Assembly (NCBI RefSeq): GCF_003597395.2
Contig: NC_133770.1
Span: 289,724,518-289,788,517, forward strand
DNA length: 64,000 bases
Direction: 5' to 3'
Source of the DNA: Chelonoidis abingdonii
Lineage: Eukaryota > Chordata > Testudines > Testudinidae
The position numbers and the translations under genes are program-made. Of this stretch, positions 1-9,505 are shown one piece after another. The notes beneath the pieces are model-generated. The model was not told the origin of the DNA. It saw only the letters and a program-made list of their open reading frames with translations, and ran no database searches. Within the stretch, counting starts at the first letter, position 1. Each line of letters begins with the position of its first letter.

Positions 1-442
1 TTAAGATCAGCTTAGAATGTGTTTTGCTTTTATTTCATTTAACCAAATCTGACTTGTTATGCTTTGACTTATAATCACTTAAAATCTATCTTTGTGGTTA
101 ATAAATCTGTTTGTTTACTCCACCTGAAGCAGTGCGTTTGGTTTAAAGTATGTCAGAGACTGTCCTTGGGCTAACAAGACTGGTGCACAGCAATTTCTTT
201 GTTAAATTGATGAACTCATGAAAGCTTGCAGCTTCCATTGGGCATAACTGGACACCGCAAGATGGAGGTTCCTAGGGTTTTGTCTGGGTTAGGGTTACAT
301 GCCACAGGACTGTTTATGTGCATGAACAGCCCAGGAGTAGGGGTTCTCACAGTACAGCAGGGTAAGGCTGGCTGTCAGAGTCACGGATTGGAGTGACCTA
401 GCAGATCACCGGTCGAGATAAACACCAGAGGAGATTGTCACA
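1..442 (+). mobile_element. 3' part of an LTR (ERV/Gypsy class undecided)
   Basis: The stretch resembles the 3' part of a turtle LTR that I recognise by its AT-rich R/U5 region. A polyadenylation signal AATAAA lies at 100-105, and the segment closes with the usual CA end (GATTGTCACA, ending at 442). The 5' part lies outside the window, so no target duplication can be checked. No gag, pol or env coding follows, so it is a solo LTR or a remnant. Family assignment is from memory of similar repeats, not from a search. Confidence 0.5.
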
Positions 443-515
443 TGATGCTCCACACATTCCCTTTGCCTCTTGTGACAGTTCTGCAGCTGAGCCTGGAGAT
501 AGATTTAAGGATTTA

Positions 516-551
<36 letters not shown>

Positions 552-1819
552 TGTGTGTATAAGACAACAGTTAGCCCAAGATGCTGGGCCTTATATCAAT
601 GCCACATACAGGATACTAACTGTGAGCAGATACTTTACAAAGAACACATATTGGTCTATTTTTAACTTTCTCAGCAATATTGATGTCAGCTGGAGGACTG
701 CATGTGGCCAACAAGCAGACTACAGTACAGTTCTGATGACAGGTCTTAGCAGAAAAATGCTACCCACAGCATGGCCCTGGACCATAACAACTAGCCTATT
801 TGCACTTAGTTACTACTCCCTACCCATAGTATGAGTTTTCTGCATCACAATGGTGTTGCAGAGAAATTAAAATATTTTACACAAGTCTCTGTGGTACAAA
901 ATTAATGATGCTTTGCACTTCTAGGGAGCTCGCAGGGGCTTCTCAACCAAGGATCTCAAAGCATTTCAGTTGTGACATGAAAGAAGTCTCACAATATCCC
1001 ATGAGGTAGGAGAGAAAGAGATGCAGAGAGGTACAAATAGGGAAAAGATACAATCTGTAAACTGGGTGGGGAAATTGAGAGGAACTAGACAATGAGCCAT
1101 TCACTGTCTATCAATGGACGTTTGGCTCCTAAGTGCCTAAATCCCTTTTGAAAATGAGATTTAGGCTTCTAGATCAGTTAGGCATTGAAACGCCGAGTGC
1201 AGCAATGCCTAAACACCTCTAAAAACCTGGGCCCCAAGTTTAGGAGCATCTTCCAAACTTGACATTTGGGCTTATCTTATCTTCTTCTATATGTTGCTAC
1301 AGATGAATGTGGGTTTTTTCAGTAGTTAAAAAAAACAACAACACATATCGCAACAGAAGATTAAGACCATGTATTAAAGAGCCTAAAATCTAAAGGACAA
1401 AGGATATACAGACAGTAGAAATAATAGGAGTAGCAGATAATGCCGTGATGTTTGGACTCTAGTTTGGCAAGGCACTCAAGTGCCTCTTCATCTTAAATTC
1501 TATGAACTTCAACACCTGACCTTGATCATTGTCTTCAATGGGTCTTCCAGTACTTCACTGAATTGGGGGCAAATATGCACCTGAGTAACTGTACACACAC
1601 ACGAGCAGTTCCACTGAGTATCATGGGACTGTTCACAGGGATTTTTCCAGGGTTGGGCTGGCTTCTAGGGCAGGTGCTCCATGAACAGAAACATGGACTC
1701 AATAGTGGGCAGAGGACACACAGAAAGCAGTTAAGAGAGAACACAGGCAGGAGGACGGAGAGCAGCATCTGCTGTTGCAGAAAACAAAGTCACGGATGTA
1801 TACAGGAGCAGAGGTTGTA
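443..1819. other. Intergenic, mostly unassigned
   Basis: No gene is visible. 900-1090 resembles an old tRNA-derived (MIR-like) SINE, with wording such as GAGGTAGGAGAGAAAGAG and GCAGAGAGG. 1120-1250 carries the 'taggcNcctaa'-type old amniote repeat. 1260-1819 shows nothing I recognise; the open frames on both strands at 1535-1820 have no domain. Confidence 0.5.
517..560. repeat. (GA)n-(GT)n microsatellite
   Basis: About 16 GA units run directly into about five GT units. It is a simple repeat with no sign of function. The open frame across it owes its RERERE stretch to the repeat. Confidence 0.95.
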
Positions 1820-2239
1820 GGCTTAGTCTACACTACAAAGATAGGTCAATGCAAGGAAGCTTACAATGACCTAGTCGTGCATGTGTCTTCATTTAAATTT
1901 GTCTCCTGCTGATGTAAGTGCCTTGCCATGCACACTTAACAGCAGCACTACCTCCCTAGGCAGTCAGAGTCAAAGTAGTTACATTGATGCAATGTGAGCA
2001 TACACAGTGAGTTACTTACATCAACCAATACTGGCATCCAGCAGCTATTCCACAATGCTCTGCACTGACCACTCTGGTCACCACTGTGAACTCCACCATC
2101 CAGGGGCCAGATAGACCAGAAGCTCCTTCCTCCTCTTTAAAGCCCCACACATTTTTTAAATTTCTTTTCCTGATAGCCCAGCATGGAGATCCACCTAGCA
2201 GCGCTCCATTATTGAGGGCAATTGCTCAGGTGACAATGC

Positions 2240-2800
2240 TGGCTACACACTCCAGACATACTCCAATCTGGAGTAGACAGGAAGTTTAGGGACTCCTGGG
2301 TCTGAGGAGGAGAGGCTGCGTAGGCACAGCTCCAATGCAGCCGTAGAAATATGGCTATCTACAAACAGATTGCTTGGAGCATGTAGGAGAAGGGGTACCC
2401 CAGGGACCAGCAGCAATGCTGTGCGAAAGCCAAGGAGCTGTGGCAGGCATACCAGAAGGCCAGGGAGGTCAACAATCAACCTGGTGTAGAGCTACAGACC
2501 TGCTGCTTTTACAAAGAGCTGCAAGCCATCCTCCCTGGATACCCCACCACCACCTCCAACAGCACAATGTATACTTCCAAGGAGCCTGAGTCATAGGTTC
2601 TTGGCATGAACAGCTAGGATGAGAAGGTAGACGAGGAAGAGGAGGAGGAGTATTTGGGACAGGGGACAAGAGGATACAGCTGTGCAGCATGCCAGGACCT
2701 GTTTTTGACTTCACCGCAGTCCAGCCAGTCCCACCAGACTAGCAAGCCCAATGCAGGGGAAGCAACCTCTGGTAAGTATGCAGTTTACTTTGACATTACA
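2240..2800 (+). pseudogene. Harbinger Myb/SANT (trihelix)-like protein, N-terminal part
   Basis: Harbinger elements encode a Myb/SANT-like DNA-binding partner that helps bring the transposase to the nucleus and to the transposon ends. The frame starting near 2351 reads MAIYKQIAWSM, a stop, then EKGYPRDQQQCCAKAKELWQ and AYQKAREVNNQ, followed by CCFYKELQAILPGYP. This is the helix pattern of the Myb_DNA-bind_4 domain (xxGYxR...QCxxKxKxLxxxYxKxK). An upstream piece, TPIWSRQEV near 2260, fits the domain start. A stop codon and frame changes make it a pseudogene. It continues at 4293 after unrelated insertions. Confidence 0.75.
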
Positions 2801-3063
2801 GGGATGGCACCTCCAAAATGACAGGGCACATCTTTCGATTTACTCATTTTCACTTGTGCTAGAAAAGGTAGCGGATCTACCGAGAGAGAGAGTTGCTATC
2901 TGCTTTTTCATTCCCCTGTAAAGGTAGGCAAAGGGGACCACACAGAGCTGTTTGTTTATGTGCACCAGGATGCCTCCTGAATCCTCCATAGAGATCTTGA
3001 TGAAACTTTCATGTAGTTCACTTTCATGGATTCGCTCTGCAATCCTCTGCTGAAGGTTTCTGG

Positions 3064-3892
3064 GGAGGTATAACAGGGTCAGGACTCACCACTGCTGGCT
3101 CCTCCTGCTGATTGCTCTGGGAATTAGCTCTTGTCAGGTATGGAGTGCCCTCTGCACGTGATGTCTCACCCGTTCTCTGCTCTGCTGATTTGGGAACCAC
3201 ATTGCTCCCCACTCGGCGGCGTCCACTTCAGGACACTGCCCTCCAGCAGTGCCCACTATTCCACTTTCACTCCCTTCTGGGGGGGAGGTAACAAAAGCCT
3301 TTGGCTTGCACCTGCCTCAGTGGCCAACCAGAACCATAAAGTCTAGCCTCTCACCTCAGGGGCAAGTTGCAGTCAGTCTCAGCCACACTCCTCCATGGCC
3401 AGGTGCAGTGCAAAGGAGGAAGAGGGAGACTCAGGCACACCCACTACTCTGGTTCTCAACCCAGGGACCCTCTAGCAGCAGCCTCCCTTTGCCCTCCTTC
3501 TCTCCCCTCTTGTCTGCTTATCTTCCCTGGGCCACTTCCCCTTTGGCCCTGTGCACCTTCTTGACCCTTTTTAGCAGGTGCCACAGCCTGGCAGGTAACT
3601 GGGCCGGAGCTCTCCTCTGCTTCCCAAGCCTGCCCAGCACTGCTCTGTCCAAGGTGCTACCTTCTTACCTCAGGAGCAAGTCCTCCTCCCTTGCTAGTTA
3701 AGGACATACTGCTCTCTCCTTTGCTAGGCAGCCTTTATATAGGGCCCAGTCCGGCCCTGATTGGCTGCCTCTTTCTTTGCCCTAATGGGCTCTGCACAGG
3801 CCTTTGCTGTTTGGCTGCTGGTCTGCACAGCCTCTCTGGCCTGGTCCAGCCCTTTTTCTCATGAAGTGAGGCAGCCACCCCACTACAGGAGG
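3064..3892 (-). mobile_element. Solo LTR, family A, with 5-bp target duplication GGAGG
   Basis: The LTR proper is 3069-3887. It is flanked by perfect GGAGG duplications at 3064-3068 and 3888-3892. Read on -, it begins TGTAGTGGGG and has a good TATA box (CTATATAAAGG, at about 3741-3732) about 146 bases in, which sets the orientation. The end reads TGTTATA where TGTTACA would be expected, a one-base decay. It interrupts the Harbinger Myb-like gene, so it is younger than that element. The open frames of 60-150 codons within it have no domain. It is related to the LTRs at 46485-47220 and 60998-61682. Confidence 0.85.
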
Positions 3893-4292
3893 ACTGCTTT
3901 ATTCCTTCCACTGTGTAGGATACTTTCCCATACCATTCAGTGATAACTTCAGCAGGCACCAGTGCAGTGCATAAGCTAGCAAGATATGGGCCCGGGGTAT
4001 ATTCAGGATGCCAGCAGCAACATTGCTTTCTCTCCCTCTGTTACCCTCAGGAGTGAGATATCAGCTAAAATCACCCACCACCTGTGCAAAATGGTGCCAG
4101 TATTCAGTGCCTTTGCACTATACATCTAGAATCATGCAACTGAGTGATTTCTTCCTCATTTACCTACCTCTCCAAGGGCCATACTCCTCATGGCTGGTGC
4201 CATACACAATCAGCCCCAAGCAGAAGTGAGAATGTAGTGCTTACAATTTTCAGGGTGCCAGGGAAGTGAGTTCAGTGTCTTAAGTTTTCTGT
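3893..4292. other. Interior of Harbinger element, non-coding
   Basis: Between the LTR and the second part of the Myb-like gene the sequence is Harbinger interior without a readable frame. The end of the gene's middle part has decayed beyond recognition here. Confidence 0.45.
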
Positions 4293-4925
4293 TGTGAACA
4301 CACTGGCAATGGTATCTCTGTGTGATGTATCTGCAGCTGCTGAGGCCTTCAGGGTCTCCCCCTCCACACCTGTGAAACACCTAAGCTGGATAAGGAGGAG
4401 AAAGAAGAGAATTTGGGATGACATGATCCAGGAAATCCTGCAAGCCACTGCTGCATCTAGAGGCTCACCATTGCAGACAGCCTGGAGAAGGATCATAGAA
4501 TCTCAGGGTTGGAAGGGACCTCAAGAGGTCATCTACTCTAACCCCCTGCTCAAAGCAGAACTGAATCCCCAGATAGATTTTTGCCCCAGATCCCTAAGTG
4601 CCCCCCCCAAGGATTGAACTTGCCACCCTGGGTTTAGCAGGCCAATGCTCAACCCACTGAGCTATCCCTCCTTCCTCACATATTTGCATTTCTCGGAGAT
4701 GTTCCAGACTATGGTGGACATGCAGGTTCAACAGTCTCATGCGCATCTCCCTCTGCAGCCCATTGAGAACTCAATATCAGAACCTTCCTATATCCCACTC
4801 AACATTCCATGTGGCATATGAGGTTGGTGTGCTACCCCATAACTCCACCCCGGGGACATCAAAGACAATCACAGCTCCACATACACTGACTCGTGAAAGC
4901 CAGGGTTGGTGTATGTGTAATTGAA
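4293..4925 (+). pseudogene. Harbinger Myb-like protein, C-terminal part
   Basis: The frame from 4294 contains PSTPVKHLSWIRRRKKRIWD and then DMIQEILQATAAS. This matches the basic RIRRRKKRTREDM segment that ends the DNA-binding partner protein of turtle Harbinger elements. The frame then runs into the SINE inserted at 4493. After the SINE, 4690-4925 reads QMFQTMVDMQVQQSHAHLPL, in keeping with the coiled, glutamine-rich tail. Several stops are present, so it is not functional. Confidence 0.65.
4493..4673 (-). mobile_element. Tortoise Pol III SINE (tRNA-like head, CR1-like tail)
   Basis: Read on -, the unit starts GGGATAGCTCAGTGGG (A-box like, about 4668-4653), has a B-box-like AAGTTCAATCC (4621-4611), and ends in GACCTCTTGAGGTCCC and TTCTATGA, the CR1 3' tail. 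A tRNA-derived head with a CR1-type tail is the known layout of the cryptodiran tortoise SINE, which borrows the CR1 machinery to copy itself. It splits the Harbinger gene. It is the single best taxon marker in the window. It is not a functional tRNA gene. Confidence 0.85.
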
Positions 4926-5387
4926 CTAGACGTGACTCTTCTTTCCCTTTCATAAGTTCTGTTGCTGAATTTATTAAGTTTTAAATGTTTTTAATGGGCT
5001 GGTTCGTGTTGCAGAATGAAATTCTTGTTTTTGGAACATAATTCATCTTGATTAATTCCCAACATATGCTGGCTGGTGCTGAGCAGTTCTGAAAGCAACC
5101 AAATACCTGTTACTGCACTGTGTCACACAACCCATAACATCATTCACAAACAATTTCAGTAGGTGTGTTGACAATATTATATTCCTGCATACACAGCAAT
5201 CACTACAAGATTCATACCAGGCTGCAAAAGAGCAAGGCCAGGCAGAGCACATTACAACAACACACACTACACTGGCTCACTATTAAAATAGTCTTTCAAA
5301 GCCTCCCTGAGTTATATTGCCCTTTTTCGGCCTGTTAAAATTCATCAGACAGCTACCCCTCTCTGCCTTCCACCCTGGTAGAAACTT

Positions 5388-6400
5388 TTACCCCTTCGCT
5401 TCACAGATATTCTGCAGGGCACAGCAGGCAGCTACAAACACTGGGATATTTTTTATTGCTGAGATCCAATCTTGTGAGTAGAAGAATGCCAACAACCAAA
5501 AGCACATTCTGCTGTCATTCTGCAGCTACTGAGCCTGTCGCTGAAGTGCTCTTTGGTGCTGTCAAGGTGGCTGGTGTACGGCTTCATGAGGCAGGAGAGC
5601 AAGGGGCAGACTGGGTCTCTCAGGATCACTATTGGCATTTCAATATTTCCAATGGTAATCTGTCAATTGGGACTGGCAGTCTCTGCTTGCAGCTTTCTGA
5701 ACAGTCCTGTGATCTTAAAGATGCAAGCATCATACCCCTTCCCTGACCAGCCACATTGAGGTCTGCGAAGCATCCCCGGTGACCCACCAATGCCTGCATA
5801 ACCACAGAAAAGTAGTCCTTTCTGTTGATGTACTCTGTGGCAAGGTGATGTGTTTTGTCTATCACAGTTCAGGAACCCCATTGCTGCAGATCTATCCACT
5901 ATGTCCTTCACATTGCTGAGACTTCCCGTCCGGCATAGCATGAGGCAATTAATGGCCTTGCACGTGCATGGGACAACAGGCCCTGCAGTGGATTTCCCGA
6001 CCCCCAGTTGATTCCTGACTGACTGGTAGCAATCTGGCATTGCATGTTTCCACAGTTCCATTGCCAGTCACTTCTCAGCTGAAAGTGCAGCTCTCATTTT
6101 GGTGTCCTTGTGCTGAAGGGCTGGGGCGAGTTCAGTACACAGATCCAGGAATGTGGCTTTGCCCATCTGAAAGTTCTGCAGTTACTGCTCATTATCCCAA
6201 GCCTGCATGACAATGTCATCCCACCAGCCAGTGCTTGCTTCTTGGGCCCAGAACTGGCTCTCCACCATCTCCACCTGTTCCATGATCACCATCAACAGCC
6301 TTGAATTGTTTATTTGTATGTCCCACAGCAAGCTGGCCTCCCAGGAATCATCCTGTCCCCCACAGATCCTCTTGAGGTTCTGCAAATACTGCAGGACCAT
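5388..6400 (-). pseudogene. Harbinger transposase (HARBI1-like, DDE_Tnp_4), degenerate
   Basis: The transposase cuts and moves the element using a DDE catalytic triad. In one frame I read GWWDDIVMQAW, then MGKATFLDLCTELAP, then LWKHAMPDCYQSVRNQLGVG (helix-turn-helix), CGWSGKGYDACIF (second D) and RMTAECAFG (catalytic E). The first D lies in VIDKTHH, in another frame near 5857. Stops occur at 6181-6179, 6064-6062 and 5662-5660, and at least two indels shift the frame. The C-terminal FVAACCALQNICEAKG is still present, ending with a stop at 5390-5388. It cannot make a full protein. An assembly duplication starts inside it at 5439. Confidence 0.85.
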
Positions 6401-7471
6401 GCACCCTGTGCTTGCAAATCTCCTGACATATTGCAGAGCTGTGCAACATCCATGCTTCTGTCAGAGAGGGCGGACAGCAAGGAGGCATGCACTGGTTTGT
6501 GGGATTTTGAAAAGAAGGCTTGAAAATTATGGGATGCAGATTAAACTAGGAGATGGAGCACACTGCATTATGAGAAGTTGACCCTAGAGACCCCAGTGCG
6601 ACTTGTTCCAGACCTATCAGACGTTGCAAAAACTTCCCAAAAGACACAGCACTAGATGATGGGGAGTTGCACAGTGGGATCCCTACCCACGGTGCACTGC
6701 ATTCTGCATCGATATAAGCACTCCTGCTGAGTATGCACACCACCGACACAAGGCACTGAGTATGCACACGCACAAGCAGTATACTATCGGTGGTGGCTGT
6801 ATGCCAATGCAACTTAGGTTTCTAGAGTAGACATAGCCAGAGAAAGGGAACATCTGAATGAAATGCCCTGTAATTACTCTGTATTATCCCCACCGAACCG
6901 TAATAATTCCAAGGATATTTTATCCATTGTCTGTATCTATTTGATTAATTTAACATCCTGGATCAACCATCCATGCTTAGCTGAGGTCCTGTTTAAAGTA
7001 TTCCCTGGCCTGCTGCACTTTGTGAGTGAATGGCTCCCCCATCTCAGCTTTTCACTCATACAAATTCATCTCTTGCCATGGGCAAAGAATAATTTTGCAT
7101 TCTGCATTAGCTTGAGCCTCATGATCCAGTTAAGGTGATTGCAGCCTTTCATTCCTTTACAAATAAGCTTTAAAGAAGCAAGAGAAAATTTAACGTCAGC
7201 TTCAAACAGCTTTTTTCTAGGACCTGAAAACATTTATCAATGTTTAATTTGGAACATAAAAAAAGATACATGCTATCATGGTGGCTGCTGGATTCAATCA
7301 TTAGGTGGGCAAGCCAGTGAGGTGAACCAGAGAACATGCAAAACAAACAGCCAACACGGGGACAAGGAATAAATGAACTGCTGCTGTCATAATTATTAGG
7401 AGATGCGTGGAATTATCAACAATGTTTTAATGAGACTGATCAGAGCTCAACATGCTAAATCAATAACAGCA
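5439..7471. repeat. First copy of a 2033-base direct duplication
   Basis: From CACTGGGATATT at 5439 to AACAGCA at 7471 every block I compared matches 7473-9505 at a constant offset of 2034. Every translated frame within it is identical in both copies. It ends at the single N at 7472. It covers the transposase half of the Harbinger element and the right flank. Confidence 0.95.
6839..7471. other. Unassigned DNA right of Harbinger, ends at assembly N
   Basis: The stretch is AT-leaning, with no gene and no repeat that I recognise. The open frames of 77-91 codons have no domain. The identical sequence recurs at 8873-9505 because of the assembly duplication. Confidence 0.5.
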
Positions 7472-7472
7472 N
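7472..7472. other. Single N at an assembly joint
   Basis: One undetermined base lies exactly between the two copies of the 2033-base duplication. This suggests that two overlapping contigs were placed end to end without merging. Confidence 0.95.
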
Positions 7473-9505
7473 CACTGGGATATTTTTTATTGCTGAGATC
7501 CAATCTTGTGAGTAGAAGAATGCCAACAACCAAAAGCACATTCTGCTGTCATTCTGCAGCTACTGAGCCTGTCGCTGAAGTGCTCTTTGGTGCTGTCAAG
7601 GTGGCTGGTGTACGGCTTCATGAGGCAGGAGAGCAAGGGGCAGACTGGGTCTCTCAGGATCACTATTGGCATTTCAATATTTCCAATGGTAATCTGTCAA
7701 TTGGGACTGGCAGTCTCTGCTTGCAGCTTTCTGAACAGTCCTGTGATCTTAAAGATGCAAGCATCATACCCCTTCCCTGACCAGCCACATTGAGGTCTGC
7801 GAAGCATCCCCGGTGACCCACCAATGCCTGCATAACCACAGAAAAGTAGTCCTTTCTGTTGATGTACTCTGTGGCAAGGTGATGTGTTTTGTCTATCACA
7901 GTTCAGGAACCCCATTGCTGCAGATCTATCCACTATGTCCTTCACATTGCTGAGACTTCCCGTCCGGCATAGCATGAGGCAATTAATGGCCTTGCACGTG
8001 CATGGGACAACAGGCCCTGCAGTGGATTTCCCGACCCCCAGTTGATTCCTGACTGACTGGTAGCAATCTGGCATTGCATGTTTCCACAGTTCCATTGCCA
8101 GTCACTTCTCAGCTGAAAGTGCAGCTCTCATTTTGGTGTCCTTGTGCTGAAGGGCTGGGGCGAGTTCAGTACACAGATCCAGGAATGTGGCTTTGCCCAT
8201 CTGAAAGTTCTGCAGTTACTGCTCATTATCCCAAGCCTGCATGACAATGTCATCCCACCAGCCAGTGCTTGCTTCTTGGGCCCAGAACTGGCTCTCCACC
8301 ATCTCCACCTGTTCCATGATCACCATCAACAGCCTTGAATTGTTTATTTGTATGTCCCACAGCAAGCTGGCCTCCCAGGAATCATCCTGTCCCCCACAGA
8401 TCCTCTTGAGGTTCTGCAAATACTGCAGGACCATGCACCCTGTGCTTGCAAATCTCCTGACATATTGCAGAGCTGTGCAACATCCATGCTTCTGTCAGAG
8501 AGGGCGGACAGCAAGGAGGCATGCACTGGTTTGTGGGATTTTGAAAAGAAGGCTTGAAAATTATGGGATGCAGATTAAACTAGGAGATGGAGCACACTGC
8601 ATTATGAGAAGTTGACCCTAGAGACCCCAGTGCGACTTGTTCCAGACCTATCAGACGTTGCAAAAACTTCCCAAAAGACACAGCACTAGATGATGGGGAG
8701 TTGCACAGTGGGATCCCTACCCACGGTGCACTGCATTCTGCATCGATATAAGCACTCCTGCTGAGTATGCACACCACCGACACAAGGCACTGAGTATGCA
8801 CACGCACAAGCAGTATACTATCGGTGGTGGCTGTATGCCAATGCAACTTAGGTTTCTAGAGTAGACATAGCCAGAGAAAGGGAACATCTGAATGAAATGC
8901 CCTGTAATTACTCTGTATTATCCCCACCGAACCGTAATAATTCCAAGGATATTTTATCCATTGTCTGTATCTATTTGATTAATTTAACATCCTGGATCAA
9001 CCATCCATGCTTAGCTGAGGTCCTGTTTAAAGTATTCCCTGGCCTGCTGCACTTTGTGAGTGAATGGCTCCCCCATCTCAGCTTTTCACTCATACAAATT
9101 CATCTCTTGCCATGGGCAAAGAATAATTTTGCATTCTGCATTAGCTTGAGCCTCATGATCCAGTTAAGGTGATTGCAGCCTTTCATTCCTTTACAAATAA
9201 GCTTTAAAGAAGCAAGAGAAAATTTAACGTCAGCTTCAAACAGCTTTTTTCTAGGACCTGAAAACATTTATCAATGTTTAATTTGGAACATAAAAAAAGA
9301 TACATGCTATCATGGTGGCTGCTGGATTCAATCATTAGGTGGGCAAGCCAGTGAGGTGAACCAGAGAACATGCAAAACAAACAGCCAACACGGGGACAAG
9401 GAATAAATGAACTGCTGCTGTCATAATTATTAGGAGATGCGTGGAATTATCAACAATGTTTTAATGAGACTGATCAGAGCTCAACATGCTAAATCAATAA
9501 CAGCA
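7473..9505. repeat. Second copy of the 2033-base duplication (probably an artefact)
   Basis: It matches 5439-7471, then continues into unique sequence at 9506. It repeats the right half of the Harbinger element (right end at 8872). It contains a transposase pseudogene on - (about 8434-7487) that lacks the C-terminal VAACCALQNICEAKG found left of 5439. A real tandem duplication that starts exactly after an N and shows no difference is unlikely. Confidence 0.9.
7487..8434 (-). pseudogene. Duplicate of the Harbinger transposase, cut at its 3' end
   Basis: It has the same degenerate frames as at 5453-6400: the helix-turn-helix piece, GWSGKGYDACIF and RMTAECAFG. The last coding segment is missing because the copy begins at 7473. 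It should not be counted as a second gene or element. Confidence 0.85.

Larger units (their letters stand above)
1820..6838. mobile_element. Harbinger (PIF) DNA transposon, degenerate, two convergent genes
   Basis: The left end (GGCTTAGTCTACACTAC, from 1820) and the reverse complement of the right end (GGCTATGTCTACTCTAG, from 6838) are matching terminal inverted repeats. They carry the TNTGTCTACACT-like start known from turtle Harbinger elements. Between them lie a Myb/SANT-like gene on + (2240-2800, resuming 4293-4925) and a HARBI1-like transposase on - (5388-6400), pointing toward each other. A solo LTR (3069-3887) and a tortoise SINE (4493-4673) are inserted. Both genes carry stops and shifts, so the element is dead. 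The 3-bp target duplication typical of the superfamily is not clear here. Confidence 0.82.

Noticed and set aside
286..299. Telomere-like GGGTTAGGGTTA
   Set aside because: There are only two units, inside an LTR remnant.
4600..4673. A tRNA gene on the minus strand
   Set aside because: The A- and B-box-like sequence is the head of a SINE with a CR1 tail and does not fold as a complete tRNA.
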